Assembly (NCBI RefSeq): GCF_020379485.1
Contig: NC_063438.1
Location: 7,702,335 to 7,766,334, forward strand
DNA from: Brassica napus
Lineage: Eukaryota > Streptophyta > Magnoliopsida > Brassicales > Brassicaceae
Reading direction: 5' to 3'
DNA length: 64,000 nt
Positions 45,407 through 58,418 of this stretch are shown here, one piece after another. A model generated the notes under the pieces. That model made no database searches, was not told the origin of the DNA, and worked only from the letters and a program-made list of their open reading frames with translations. Each line of letters begins with the position of its first letter. Within the stretch, counting starts at the first letter, position 1. A program made the position numbers and the translations under genes.

Positions 45407-46751
45407 TTAAAATAGTATTATTTGTCGGTTAAAAAAACTATTGTCTATGTTTTTTTTTTGTATTTCTTTTTTTCCTACCATTTTAATTTCTCTTTTTACA
45501 TTATCTATTTGCTTTATTATATTGGTATATTACCAGTCAAATCTGTAGAATGTATTTTCAATATAGTATTTTAGAATGTTTTGAAATATCTGCTTATAGT
45601 AAACAATTTTAAATGATTTTGGATGAATAAAATAGTAATTTTGGTTAATAGTTTTCAAACCTCATATGAAACTATTTTGTGATTTGATTTTTCACATTTT
45701 TAGCGTGAATTTTATAGTTGGAGTAGTTTTACATTGGACAAATTTGTGGTTGTTAAAAAACAAAAATTTATGTAAATGTGATTTGTTTCTGATGGGTGGT
45801 GTAGTTTACTGGTTTTTGTGTGTAAACAACATTGTTTTTTGAAGGCTAACACTACTGTTTCACTGTCTAATTTCCATAACTTTTATCTTTTTATATATAA
45901 GTTCACACAGAATTGGCAGTCTATGAAATCCAAATTCACACAATGATAAAATAAGAAATATTTTATTCGTCAAAATATGTTGGCTTGTAACTCAAAACCA
46001 ATTGAAAACGAATATAGATTATCAAATACTTCTTACATATTATTATAGTTCTCAATCTTATATCAATGTTTTAATACTTGATGCTCTTTAATCGAGAAAG
46101 TTCATTCAGAAATCATACTCTATTCACATGTCTTCGCTGAAGTTTCATAAGCCAAACAGAGGTAGGAGATGGGAACAGTGGTCCTCTTTCTCTTCTTCCT
46201 TCTTCAAAAAGATGAGAAGAAAGCAAAACTTTAAAGATTAAATCACATCTATGTTTCTTGATTCTTTGGTTAAATCTCAGTTTATGTGTCAGTGGTCCTC
46301 TTTATCTCCAGCGATCATGCACTCTCGTATGTTTATTCCGGACTTGTTGAGTTTCAAACTGTTCATGTCTCTTCCATGTTGTTTTTACCGCCAATTTCAA
46401 CTTTGTAATTTCAAAATATTCAAAGGATAATGGCGCAATCAATCACCAAGTTCTAAGAAATAACACTAACAAATCTTGAAGCAGTAGATTAACTCTGTTT
46501 ATATGTCATAGAAAAGACAAGAATATGGTAAGTGGTCAATTATGTCTCAAGTCTTATCAGTACTTGCACGCCCTTATAGTGATCGATCATTTTTGAATTA
46601 AAAAACGACAAGATGATAACTACTTTTATTATTTGGTTCCATTGCTTAAAAGAAAAATAAATAAAAGAAAAGGAAAAAACATAAAACTACAACTTCACAA
46701 GACAGAAAGATACTAATACTCATGTTACCGGAGGTTAATTAATTATTGACA
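45407..46751. other. Intergenic DNA downstream of OFP2
   Basis: AT-rich, no gene supported. The region 46100-46450 is slightly less AT-rich, without an open frame. Confidence 0.5.
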
Positions 46752-47702
46752 TTACATTAAGAGGGTTTTTTTTAACTTGGTTTTTGTAAGTTGACGCCAG
46801 ATTTGCTCGAATACCTGGATGATAAGATCATGATACTCCTTTGGATTCAAGGAAAGGTAACAAGCAAGAAGATCCTCCAAGTCTTTTGAAGCTCTGATGT
46901 TGTTCTCTTCTATCATCTCCACCATTGATTCTCTGAAGTCTTTCTTTGGATCAACCGAACTCTTCATCACTGCAAAACTCTCAAGAACAGCTTGTTTGTT
47001 CTCTGATCTAGACGTGCTTCTACGCGTACCTGAGAGTTGAATTCTAGGTGAATTTACTCTTCTGAGGTTTATCCCTGCAGATGATTTTCTTCCACTAGAG
47101 ACTTGCTTTTGGTATTTCTTCTCTGCTATGCATTCATCATCTTCATCTTCTTCTTTCTCTTTACTAATCTTCACAGAAAGATGGGGTTTTAGCGGTTTCT
47201 TGATTGAGTTTCTTGCAGGACAAGCTTTCTTTGTGAAAGCTTTGTTGTTTTCTTTGATCTTAAAGTTGGAATGATCGACGAATTCATCATCCTTCTCTTC
47301 GTAGAAACTATACACAAAATACTCAGGGGATCTTTCAAGAGCTGGAAATGGGCAGTGGGAGGAATCTTGACCATTCATCTTGCTCTTGTTAAAACCTGCA
47401 GATGCAAAAGGAGGAGTGTTTGGTTTAAGAGATGGCTTGTAAAGTGTCTTTCTTTTACTCATCCTTTTTCTGTGAGTAGAATTTCTTGGTGAGTTGTGGT
47501 GAGGACTGTTAGCTACTAAGCTGTTGGAGAAATGAGAGGCTGAAGATTTATGAGGAAGAGAATCTGAGGAGAGTTTTTTCTTGTTAAAAGTGTTTGAGGA
47601 AGAATAAGAAACAGGTTTGTTTTTGGGTTTAGTCATGTCTTTGAGCTTGTGAAACCATGCATTTGGGATCATATCTGAAAATTTGAACTTGTGATTCCCC
47701 AT
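46752..47702 (-). CDS. OFP2: Ovate family protein OFP2
   Basis: An intronless 316-aa protein starting [20 protein letters not shown]. The N-terminus is basic and Ser/Lys-rich with nuclear-localisation-like clusters (HRKRMSKRK, near 80). The C-terminal OVATE (DUF623) domain covers about residues 250-310 ([20 protein letters not shown], then [20 protein letters not shown]). OFPs act as transcriptional repressors with KNOX/BELL homeodomain proteins and with TRM proteins in organ shape control. The true start is the ATG at 47702. The in-frame extension to 47714 begins with GTG and is not a plant start. It matches OFP2 (At2g30400) in position and N-terminal sequence. Confidence 0.9.
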   Translation of the reverse strand: MGNHKFKFSDMIPNAWFHKLKDMTKPKNKPVSYSSSNTFNKKKLSSDSLPHKSSASHFSNSLVANSPHHNSPRNSTHRKRMSKRKTLYKPSLKPNTPPFASAGFNKSKMNGQDSSHCPFPALERSPEYFVYSFYEEKDDEFVDHSNFKIKENNKAFTKKACPARNSIKKPLKPHLSVKISKEKEEDEDDECIAEKKYQKQVSSGRKSSAGINLRRVNSPRIQLSGTRRSTSRSENKQAVLESFAVMKSSVDPKKDFRESMVEMIEENNIRASKDLEDLLACYLSLNPKEYHDLIIQVFEQIWRQLTKTKLKKTLLM

Positions 47703-48574
47703 CTGATCTCTCACTCTTCAAAAGATTTTTTGAACCTCTCTTATATAATGAAACTTTGTTTTGTTTCCCTATTATAAAGAAAAGCCGAAGAAGCAGAATC
47801 TCTATGTGACAGATAATGAAGCTAAGATTGGAATGTATGTAGTGAGAGAAGAATAGGGGCCCAATTTCAGAAAAAGCTTAAAGAATGACTTATGTTTGTA
47901 TAATTATCACCAGCATCAGCATGAACTACTTGAGACATCACATTTACACACGCTTTAATTCATTTAAGGATTATTTAAATAACTTCAGTGCGGATTATGG
48001 TGGATAATTGATTCAGGGAGATTTTAAACTGATTGACTACAAATATAATTTGATTAATATTATATGAGATAATAACCATGTTCCTAATTAGAAAACGAAA
48101 AATAAATAGATGAACAAATAATGTAAATAGATGAACAAATAATGCAACGAAAATCACATATACAATAAATGAAAAAGCTAAAAGTCTATGAAATTAACGT
48201 TACCAAGCAAATTTTTAATAATTTGTAACAAAATCAGTTTCAAGGAATCACTAAAAAGTATATTTAAAAAAGTTATTATGACCAAATGGCAAGACAAAAA
48301 CAAAAAAGAAAATGCACTTTTTTCTTCTAAAGAAGCTTTTGGACTAAAACGTTCGCGCCATTTGCAGCCTTTAGTCCTAAATAGATAAATAAAATTTATA
48401 ATATAAACAAAAAAGAATCAACATTTAGCTCAAAACCTTTCACATATGTAAATTATCTTGGCTAGTACACATAATAATGAAATTATATATTTTCCTTTTG
48501 GATGCTTCTTTGAATTTGGTAAAGTCTGAACCCATATCTTATGTTTTAGGTACAAATAATTTTATATAGTTTTG

Positions 48575-48670
48575 TTAAGGTGATACAGGTATGCAAATGA
48601 TGAGAAAAGGATAATCGAATTTTCTATAATTATATTAAGGTGATACAGGTATGCAAATGATGAGATTAGG
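48575..48670. repeat. 60-bp tandem duplication
   Basis: TTAAGGTGATACAGGTATGC begins copies at 48575 and 48635; both continue AAATGATGAGA-TAGGATAATC with small differences. Confidence 0.85.
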
Positions 48671-48699
48671 ATAATCAGTATTTTCCTTTTTATTTGAAT

Positions 48700-49410
48700 A
48701 TCTGAATAAATAGGAGCAGCTTTTGAGTCGTAATGATGATTTTGGGGAACATTTGGTCCAATATGTCCACTATCGCCGAACACTTTGAGACCATTCTACA
48801 TGGGCGAGTAAAGTTACAATCAACACAATCGTAGAGCGAAGGGATCACAGGGTCAACCACAAACGTACTATACTGGCTTGAATGAACTTTAAGTCACCCA
48901 TCCAAAAGTTGTAGAGATTTTGAATGTGAGACTTGATCATTCTAGACATATTCACTGAATTTTGATGCAATCAATATCGAAGCTGATTTTGAAATCAAAA
49001 CAGCTATTCTTGTGCACTCTTCTCCACTTGTAACTTTAATTTCAAGCATGTGATTTGAATGAACCGTATGATATAAAACCATTTCCAATACAGTTCTATT
49101 TTTTTTTTTTTGAAACACTTTCCAATACAGTTTTATATTTTTATAGAAATGTATACAAATCTATTGAAAATGGTCTAGGTCGTCTCGAAACTTCAATAAA
49201 CTGAAGATGATATATCTCACCACAAGTCATACATGACAAAGCTCTACCGCACATCTTATCAAAGCAAATAGCACAACCAGTCAGATATGACACCGATATA
49301 AGAACTTGAACCATCTTATGTTTATGAATTGATGCAAGAACATTCCAATCTCCGATGACTTTTTCCCCTAACAAATTACTATATGAAAACGGACTAGGTA
49401 GGAGTGTCAA
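48700..49410 (-). pseudogene. DC1-type (Cys/His-rich C1) domain gene relic
   Basis: Minus-strand translation gives TLLPSPFSYSNLLG, then CAICFDKMCGRALSCMTC, then GEIYHL. This resembles the repeated Cys/His units of plant DC1 proteins, a large Brassicaceae family with a phrase like LTLLPSPPYS before each unit. Further downstream on the same strand, pieces such as CDPFALRLC and NGLKVFGDSGHIGPNVPQNH occur with stops between them. No continuous frame is left. DC1 genes are often pseudogenised and duplicated. It has no counterpart that I recall at this point of the Arabidopsis block, so it may have been transposed here. Confidence 0.45.
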
Positions 49411-49689
49411 AGGGTGTTTTCACTGAAGAAGCCTGTTTTTTTAATGGTTAATCAGTTTTCTTCACAGAATTGACGTGTGGAAGCAGCTGGTTGTGCATTT
49501 GCGGAGGATACCAAGTATTCTCTATCACATATCATACAATATTCCCATTCGTTAAGCTTACTCATATAGATCGGTCCCATCACATGAATATGGACCACAA
49601 CATATAACGTCCAACATACAGCTGGAAAAATTAGGGCATGCTAGGCCTAAAAGAAGCAAAGCATTTATACTTTCTTTGACTAGTGTATC

Positions 49690-50001
49690 TGTTAAACTAT
49701 ATAATCTAATCTCTCCTTGATACATTTACATAAGTTAGTTATTTATGTTATTACACAAAGAGTTGTAATTCTTCAAGTTGTGTCCTTTAGTATAAAGAGT
49801 TGTGTCTCTTATACTTGTATTGATTCGATCTCTATATAAAGATCAATCATCTGTTGTAAACATATTACCGAATCTCAATAATACAAAAGTATTTTCAGAA
49901 AAGTTTATAAGCCTGAAACGTCTATCTTATTCTTTCTCTCGAACTCGTGTGTAACACACTGTGATCATTGTGTAACACAAGCGGTTGGTAAAAGATTAAC
50001 A
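49690..50001 (+). repeat. 5' LTR of the copia element
   Basis: 312 bp. A TATA box (CTATATAAAG, about 49833) lies in the middle, with AATAAT-rich polyadenylation-like sequence after it. Nearly identical to the 3' LTR. Confidence 0.95.
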
Positions 50002-50013
50002 TGGTATCAGAGC
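50002..50013 (+). other. Primer-binding site (initiator tRNA-Met)
   Basis: TGGTATCAGAGC begins immediately after the LTR, the usual copia minus-strand primer site. Confidence 0.92.
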
Positions 50014-50119
50014 TTTACGTTTGAGAGGACAAAGAAAAAGCACTAGTAAGAGAAACACTTGGCGTGGAGAAAAGGAGGCTAGAGGATTTTGTCATACGAT
50101 TTCGGAATCACTCGAAACG

Positions 50120-53100
50120 ATGAAGAATCAAGTAATCCCCATATTTGATGGAGAGAAGTACGACTTCTGGAGCATCAAGATGACAACCATTCTCAAGACC
50201 AGGAAGTTATGGTCTGTGGTTGAAGAAGGCGTAGCAGCCCCACCAGCACAAGTGGATGAAACCCCTGAAACAGCAAGGGCAAGATCGCTTAGAGAAGAAG
50301 CGATGATGAACGATACATTGGCTTTGCAAATCTTGCAAACTGCTGTATCGGATCATATATTCTCACGGATTGCAGCAGCATCAACATCCAAAGAGGCGTG
50401 GGATGCATTGAAGGAGGAGTATGAAGGCTCTCCTCAAGTTCGTTTGATTAAACTTCAAACATTGCGAAGGGAGTATGAGAATCTGAAGATGTATGAGAAT
50501 GAAGACATTAAGGTCTTCACAGATAAGATAGTTGAATTGGCAAATCAATTAACTTATCATGGTGAACAGAAGTCAGATGTTCAACTCATACAGAAGATAC
50601 TCATCTCTCTCCCAGCCAAGTTCGATAGCATAGTCAGTGTGTTGGAGCAAACAAGCGATTTGACTTCAACAAAGATGACAGAGTTGATCGGGATCTTGAA
50701 GGCTCATGAAGCAAGGCTGGCTGCAAGAGAAGAAAGCACCAGTGAAGGAGCATTCGATGCTCGTGTTAAACACAAAAATTCTGGTGTTACACAAGACAAC
50801 TCAAAGCGCCAAGGAGGCAAGAAGTGGTGCGGTTTCTGCAAGAGAAACAACCACAATGAGAGCGAGTGTTGGAGGAAACAGAAGAAGGAAGATCCAAAGA
50901 AGGATCACAGAAGTAACAAGGAGTGTTACAATTGTGGCAAGTTAGGCCACTTTGCAAATCAGTGCTACTCAAAGAAGAAAGAGAAGGCACATGTGAGTCT
51001 CGAAGAAGATTCAAATGAAGATCACATGTTGTTCAGTGCGAGCGAAGCAGCAACAACAGTGATGGAAGATGTCTGGTTAGTAGACAGTGGAGCAACTAAT
51101 CATATGACAAAGGAGGAGAGTTACTTCTCAAAGCTTGATAGGAGTATCAAGGTTCCAATAAAGATTGGAAATGGAAGCACAGTCATGACAGCCGGTAAAG
51201 GAGACATTACCGTCATGACTAAAGGTGGCAAGAAGACCATCAGAAATGTATTCTTGGTTCCGGGTTTGGCGAAAAATTTGTTGAGTGTTCCACAAATTGT
51301 TTCAAGCGGATACCGGGTGAGTTTCCAAGAGAAGAGATGCATCATAGATGATGCAAAAGGAAGGAGGATAATGGATATCCCAATGACTCACAAAAGCTAT
51401 CGAATCAGGATGAGTTCGGCTCAGGTAGAAGAGGCCTTGAGCGCTAGTGAGCAAGGAAAGATGGAGACATGGCACAAAAGACTTGGTCATGTAGGCGACA
51501 AAAGGTTGCAACAAATGCAAGACAAAGACTTGGTAAAGGGATTACCAAAGTTTAAAGTCAAGAAGGAAGCATGTGAGGCGTGTAGACTTGGAAAGCAATC
51601 ACGCAAAAGCTTCCCAAAGGAATCTCAAACTAAGACAAGAGAGAAGCTTGAGATTGTACATACGGATGTATGTGGGCCGATGCAGCACCAGTCTGTTGAT
51701 GGAAGCCGATACTTTTTGCTATTCTTGGATGATCATACTCACATGTGTTGGGTATACTTCATGAAGCAAAAGTCAGAGACATTCTCACTGTTCAAGAAGT
51801 TCAAAGCAATGGTGGAGAAGCAGTCGGATTGTACCATCAAGACACTGAGATCAGATGGAGGTGGTGAGTTCACTTCACGAGAATTCAACCGGTTCTGTGA
51901 AGAAGAAGGAATCAATAAGCAAGTCACCTTGCCTTATTCACCACAACAAAATGGTGCAGCGGAGCGCATGAATAGGACCTTGGTGGAGATGGCTAGATCG
52001 ATGTTGGCAGAGCAAGACTTACCGCTCAAGTTATGGGCAGAAGCGGTATACACTGCCTCATATCTTCAAAACCGTCTGCCATCAAAGGCAATAGAAGAAG
52101 ATGTCACTCCTATAGAGAAGTGGTGTGGACACAAGCCAGATGTGTCACACATGAGAATGTTTGGTAGCATATGCTACATACATATCCCAAATCAAAAGAG
52201 GAGGAAGCTAGACGTCAAGGCAAAGCGTGGAGTCTTTGTTGGATATAGCAACCAATCCAAAGGCTATAGAGTTCTCATTTTGGAGAATGAGAAGATTGAA
52301 GTATCAAGAGATGTCGAGTTTGAAGAAGGAAAGAAGTGGGATTGGAAAAGGCAAGAAGAAGTGAGGAAGACATTGGAGTTGTCTATGGAAGACTCTCACT
52401 CGCCTGAGGATCAAACCGAAGGTGCATCCAGTCCTGAGGAACAAACCGAAGGTGCATCCAGTCCTGAGGAACAATTTGGAGGTACTTTCAGTCCTATTTC
52501 TTTTCAAAATGATGATCATGATACTAGTAGTGGAGATGAAGAAACTTCTGAGGCACCAAGGAAGTTCAAGTCCATGGTTGATATCATGGAAAGGGCACCG
52601 AGAGTAGAGCTTGATGAAGCGGCTCAAGCTATAGAAGCTTGTCTTCATGCAAATGAAGAACCATACACTTATGATGAAGCGTGTGGTACCAAGGAATGGA
52701 GAGAAGCAATGAATGAGGAGATAGCCATGATTGAGAAGAACAAGACGTGGGAACTAGTGGACAAGCCAAAGAAGAAGAATGTGATAAGTGTGAAGTGGAT
52801 CTACAAGATCAAGACCGATGCAAACGGCAATCACATCAAGCACAAGGCGCGGCTAGTTGCAAGAGGGTTCTCTCAAGAGTATGGTGTTGACTACCTTGAG
52901 ACGTTTGCTCCTGTCTCAAGACATGATACAATACGAGCCATACTTGCCTATGCGGCTCAGATGAAGTGGCGATTGTATCAGATGGATGTGAAGTCAGCCT
53001 TTCTCAATGGCGACCTCAAGGAAGAAGTGTATGTCACACAACCGCCTGGGTATGTGACACACGGGAAGGAACACAAGTGTTAAGGCTACACAAAGCTTTA

Positions 53101-54186
53101 TATGGTTTAAAGCAAGCCCCAAGGGCATGGTATGGAAGGATAGATTCATACTTTCTTCAAAACGGTTTTGAGAGGAGTATGAATGATGCGGCCTTATACA
53201 TCATGAAGCAAGGAGGAGATGTGTTGATCGTGAGTCTATATGTGGATGATATAATCATCACAGGAAGCAACATTCAGAGCATCAACACATTCAAGGAGAA
53301 CATGAAGAAAGAATTCGAGATGGTGGATCTTGGATTGTTGAACTACTTTCTTGGAATGGGAGTAATTCAAGACAATGGAGACATATTTCTTTCACAAGAA
53401 AAATATGCAAACAAACTTGTAGACAAGTTTGGGATGCGAGACAGCAAGAGTGTAAGCAACCCACTTACACCACAAGGAAAAGGAGTTGAGGATGACAAGG
53501 AGTATGGAGATCCGACTAAGTATAGAAGCATCATTGGAGGGCTTTTGTACTTGTGTGCATCAAGACCTGATGTGATGTATGCAAGCGCCTATCTCTCAAG
53601 ATACATGTCATCACCTCGCATGAAGCACTACCAAGAAGCCAAGAGGGTGTTAAGATATGTCAAAGGAACATCAAACTTTGGAGTGTACTTCACAAGCGTG
53701 AAAGAACCAAGACTTCTAGGCTACACGGACAGCGATTGGGGTGGTTCTAAGGAAGACAAGAAAAGCACTTCAGGTTATGTGTTTACTCTTGGATCAGCCA
53801 TGTTTTGTTGGCAGTCAAGCAAGCAACAAACAGTGGCGCAATCAACGGCTGAGGCAGAGTACATAGCCGTGTGTGCAGCAGCAAATCAAGCAGTGTGGTT
53901 ACAAAGACTATTTGAAGACTTTGGTCAGAAGTTTGAAGGAGGCATTCCGATCTTATGTGACAACAAATCAGCAATAGCAATTGGGAAGAATCCGGTGCAA
54001 CACAGAAGGACGAAGCACATAGAGATCAAGTACCATTTCGTGAGGGAAGCTGAGCAAAAGGGAATCATTGAACTGAAGTATTGCAAAGGGGATGATCAAC
54101 TCGCAGACATTCTCACAAAGGCATTGGGCGGTTCAAGATTTGAAGATCTAAGGAAGCAGCTTGGAGTCAAGTCGAGATATGATTAA
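50120..54186 (+). pseudogene. Copia gag-pol polyprotein with one frameshift
   Basis: The likely start is the ATG at 50120 ([17 protein letters not shown]); the frame is open from 50021. Gag (UBN2 type) covers the first 230 residues. Two zinc knuckles follow ([14 protein letters not shown], and the [18 protein letters not shown]). Protease shows [11 protein letters not shown] near 51070. Integrase has [17 protein letters not shown] and [11 protein letters not shown], giving the DDE residues. The reverse transcriptase begins near 52740. The frame breaks at about 53079-53083, where one base is missing, and coding continues in the next frame from about 53075 to 54186. That part has the YVDD catalytic box (LYVDDIIITGS) and RNase H (SDWGGSKEDKKSTSGYVF). 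The break separates most of RT and RNase H, so this copy cannot make full-length Pol. Confidence 0.92.
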
Positions 54187-54193
54187 GGAGGAG

Positions 54194-54505
54194 TGTTAAA
54201 CTATATAATCTAATCTCTCCTTGATACATTTACATAAGTTAGTTATTTATGTTATTACACAAAGAGTTGTAACTCTTCAAGTTGTGTCCTTTAGTATAAA
54301 GAGTTGTGTCTCTTATACTTGTATTGATTCGATCTCTATATAAAGATCAATCATCTGTTGTAAACATATTACCGAATCTCAATAATACAAAAGTATTTTC
54401 AGAAAAGTTTATAAGCCTGAAACGTCTATCTTATTTTTTCTCTCGAACTCGTGTGTAACACACTGTGATCATTGTGTAACACAAGCGGTTGGTAAAAGAT
54501 TAACA
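54194..54505 (+). repeat. 3' LTR of the copia element
   Basis: 312 bp. It differs from the 5' LTR at two sites: GTAACTCTTC for GTAATTCTTC, and TTATTTTTTC for TTATTCTTTC. Confidence 0.95.
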
Positions 54506-54704
54506 GTATCGACTCCGGTTTAAGCCCACACCATAAGTTTGGTTTCCATAACATTAGTATGGATATAAAACCTCCAAGGTCCATGAAACTAGCGGATGAT
54601 TCATTTTAATTTTTTAAATGTTGATTTTATTTTTCACTAGACGTGGGACCGTGTTCAACAAACGCTGCTGCATTGACCCACCAAACAATAAACAACCTTT
54701 TCAA

Positions 54705-56976
54705 TCCCTTATATATTAATTGAGGAACATTTGAAAAGATGTAACCTCAATTTTGTATTAATTAAAAGAGGCCCCAATGCATAGATGGCACTCAATTAGG
54801 TAGTCAATTACATTCAATTGAAAAATAAGTAGGTCCACATTCGATTTTTATATGTTGTTAGATACATAAGTTGGTCAAACTATATGATATAATGATATGA
54901 TATGATATTTTCTTTCCTAAAATAAAACCTACGGAATTACCATAAATGACTAATATATATATGACAATTAATGAGTTTAATAATAAAGATTTGATAACAA
55001 TGTATATCTCCTCCATCATTTTTTGTTTAATTTTATATTATTAAAATAAATTAAACAATCAAATTAGCTATAAAAATAAAATTTAAATTTTTTCGTATAT
55101 GTTATATTTTGAATTTTTAAAAACGACAATAAATGACTAAAACTATTAAAATTATTATGTTAAAAATTAATGATCAATGGTTTAACATTTTTATTATAAG
55201 AAGATACACATGATTTTAAAACCATATGAGTAAAAAATATCATTTAATAATAAAATAAATATATATATATATATTAAACACTATATACCATAAGATTACA
55301 TAAATATTTTAATATTAAAACTTTCAATGAATTTTCAAGAACATTTATAAATTATAAATTATTAAAGATTTCAGATTGAAAATTTTGTTATCGATGATTT
55401 AAATATTTTGTTATAAAACGATATGAACGATCATAGAACCGTATGATTATAAATTCTTATTTAATAAATAACTATACAAAATATACTATTCCTAGAAAAA
55501 TAGGTTGGTCCATCTTAACTTATATTACACTTTTTATTAAACTAACTATCGAATTGATAAATAACGTACCAAAAAATGTTTTGCACTTTCCTTAAATAAA
55601 AGCTACGAAATTACCTAATATGATTAACGTATATGTGAAAATTAATTATAATGAATAATAAATATTTGATAACAATTTTTGTATCTTAGTTCTTTTTTAA
55701 TTTTATATTATTAAAATATATTTAAAAATCACATTAAATATATAATAAAAACATTTATAATTTTTCTTATATGTTATATTTTGAATTTTTCAAAACGTCT
55801 ATAAATTATTAGAAATTTGAAGATCCCCACTCTGAAAATTTTGTGATCAATAGATTATTTTTTTGTCATAATAAGTTTTAAATGATCATAAAATTGTATT
55901 AATATGAACTTTTATTTAATATTATAAGAAGATACACATTATTTTAAAACCATATGAGTAAAAAATATCATTTAATAATAAAACATATATATTATATATA
56001 TATATATAGATTATACTATATACCATAAGATTACATAAATATTTTAATATTAAAACTTTCAATGAATTTTCAAAAACATTTATAAATTATAAACTTATTA
56101 AAGATTTCACATTGAAAATTTTGTTATCGATGATTTAAATATTCAGTTATAAAATGATATGAATGATCATAGAACTGTATGATTATAAATTCTCATTTAA
56201 TAAATGACTATATAAAATATATATTCTTAGAAAAATAGGTTGGTCCATCTTGACTTACATTATATTTTTTATTAAACTAACTATCGAATTGATAAATAAT
56301 CTACCAAAATGTTTTTTGCACTTTCCTTAATTAGAAGCTACGAAATTACCTAATATGATTAACGTATATATGAAAATTAATTATTATGAATAATAAATAT
56401 TTGATAACAATTTTGGTATCTTAGTTCTTTTTTTAATTTTATATTATTGAAAGATATTAAAAAATCACATTAAATATATAATAAAAACATTTATATTTTT
56501 TCTTATATGTTATAATTGAATTTTTCAAAACGTCTATATATTATTAGAAATTTGAATATTCCCACTCTGAAAATTTTGTGATCAATAGATTATTTTTTTG
56601 TTATAATAAGTTACAAATGATCATAAAATATAACGCATATGAATTTTTATTTAATAAATATTCAAACTAAATAATATATATATATATATATATATAAACA
56701 CTAATGATTTAAAGCAACAAGATTGGCTGATCAATTTAGTCGTCCAGTTGAAATCTTTCAAAAGTATGTGAAAGACTAAAGTCAAAGTAAATATGGATTT
56801 AGAATAATAGTTATATTTTACTAACCAAATACCGAAAAAAACCGAACCGAACCGAAATCAACCCGATATCCGGGTTGAACACCCGTAATCCAAATGAAGC
56901 CAAACTATTGTTTCATTCTCCAAAATATAATAAAAATAATAACTTAATCCCGCGCAAGGCGCGGGTCTTATCCTAG
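54705..56976 (+). mobile_element. 2.3-kb Helitron with three-fold internal repeat
   Basis: It starts TCCCTTATATATTAATTGAG after A (54704) and ends in CTAG (56973-56976) before T (56977). The hairpin CCCGCGC-AAG-GCGCGGG lies just before the end. The same 5' start and interior as the Helitron at 21173 place both in one family. It lies about 200 bp from the copia element and upstream of OFP17. No coding. Confidence 0.85.
54900..56640. repeat. Internal tandem units of about 0.7 kb in the Helitron
   Basis: The landmark (A/G)AA(A/G)CTACG(A/G)AATTACC occurs near 54921, 55597 and 56330. GAAGATACACAT occurs at 55200 and 55928. CACTCTGAAAATTTTGTG lies at about 55830 and 56563. The second and third units are the most alike, pointing to a later duplication of an older pair. 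Confidence 0.75.
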
Positions 56977-57220
56977 TATTCATTAAACAAAAGTCATCAT
57001 CTTGGACTTTGTTCATAACTCATAAGCAAGAGCCACCAAACACTCACCGTTCCTAAACTTCATGGGACTCCACCATCATGACTCTCACATCCAAAGACGT
57101 GAACTCCACGCAAAACAAGCCAATCCTCTCTAAGTTTATACACACCAAAGCAAAACAAAAAAGCGTAAAGAGAATCATCACACCAAAGCAGCAACAACAA
57201 CAACAAAAAGATTCAAGACA

Positions 57221-57924
57221 ATGAGAGTGAAAGCAACTTTGATTAACTTCAAATCAAAGCTTTCCAAATCATGCAACAGATTTGTCTCTCTCTTCCGCTT
57301 CAGAGTTAAGAGATCTCTCTTTATCAGACCTCTTCGTCGTGCTCGTCATGCCAATGTCAAACCTAGACATCATCATCGTCATCCCAAGAAGCCAATCTGT
57401 TCCTCTTCCTCTTTGCTGTCTTGTCTCTGTTTGTTCAGCAAAAACAAAGACTCAGAGATGAGCCAAAACAAACCTAGAAGTTCCTCTTGTAAGACAATTT
57501 ATCAGATCAGTTTTGGATAAAAAATGAGACGTTATTATAAGTTTTTTAATCTGTTTTTTTTTTCAATTCTGATTGTGCAGTTAGTGTGAAGGATGATGAT
57601 TCTTTGAAGTATATGCATTCCCCTCTTACACCAGCAGCAGCCAAGAAGCTGTTCACTTCACCCATCACGACGCCTGTTTCTGCAAAGCGGACCAAGAAAT
57701 CACTAGGCACAAGAGATACATTCGAAGACAATGCAGTGGAAGACGCTTGCAGGAGCTTTGAAAACTATCTGATTCAACTGATTGTTGAAGAAGGGAAAAT
57801 GGATGACTTGATGGACATAGAGGAGCTTCTGTCCTCTTGGAAAAATCTTAAGAGCCCTGTCTTCATTGAACTTGTCTCCAGATTCTATGGAGAGCTCTGC
57901 AGAGACCTGTTTTCAGGTGAATGA
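57221..57924 (+). CDS. OFP17: Ovate family protein OFP17
   Basis: Two exons (57221-57488 and 57581-57924) with a GT-AG intron encode 203 aa. The N-terminus is strongly basic (RVKRSLFIRPLRRARHANVK, near 25-45), followed by a Ser/Cys-rich stretch. The OVATE domain lies at about 135-200 (VEDACRSFENYLIQLIVEEG, then DIEELLSSWKNLKSPVF). Having an intron is unusual among OFPs and fits OFP17. In Arabidopsis OFP17 (At2g30395) lies next to OFP2. Here the two are pushed about 10 kb apart by the DC1 relic, the copia element and a Helitron. Confidence 0.88.
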
Positions 57925-58418
57925 CCTGATCCAAAAATGATCAAAACAAAAAACTTTTTTTTTTATCTTTCTTTGGTAATCATTGAAAACACCATTTTAA
58001 TGTTTCTAAAAGCAAAGTGAAACTTAAATGTGTGAAGACTATCAAGATTGTATATTTTTCTCTTGAGTATTAAATAACAAAGAATTTGATAGAGGCAAAT
58101 TTCAGTTTTAGAGTTTATATATTGATCTTGTGAATGAATAGATTACAACCAGTTAGACTAGTGTTTCTAAGTTTCTAACTTTAAAAAAAAAAATCCAATA
58201 TTCATTTTCTCTTTGTAATTTTGTATACATCCAAGATTCATCTGGCCAAAGCGAATATGAACTTTTACTGATGCACCGAGATTTAAATTGCTTCTAGAAT
58301 CAACAGACTGAATCTTGAATGTGTACATAGTTACAAAGCAAATGATATCCTTACCTACAAAACTTTCAAAACTAAAGCAGAAATGTTTAACAATCAAATC
58401 TAAAAAGCTTTTTTCTTT

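Larger units (their letters stand above)
49690..54505 (+). mobile_element. Young Ty1/copia LTR retrotransposon with 5-bp target duplication
   Basis: Two 312-bp LTRs (49690-50001 and 54194-54505), each beginning TGTTAAAC and ending GATTAACA, enclose one gag-pol region. The target duplication GTATC lies at 49685-49689 and 54506-54510. The primer-binding site TGGTATCAGAGC (complement of initiator tRNA-Met) directly follows the 5' LTR. A purine tract AAGGAGGAG precedes the 3' LTR. By my reading the LTRs differ at only two positions, so insertion was recent. Internal order is gag, protease, integrase, reverse transcriptase, RNase H, which is diagnostic for copia. Confidence 0.97.

Noticed and set aside
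47703..47714. In-frame extension of OFP2 upstream of the ATG
   Set aside because: It would begin with GTG; the ATG at 47702 matches the OFP N-terminus (MGN).
49741..49830. Shared GTTGTGTCTCTTA-type words between the copia LTR and the Helitron array at 42 kb
   Set aside because: Only short AT/GT-rich words agree and the order differs. I take this as coincidence rather than common origin.
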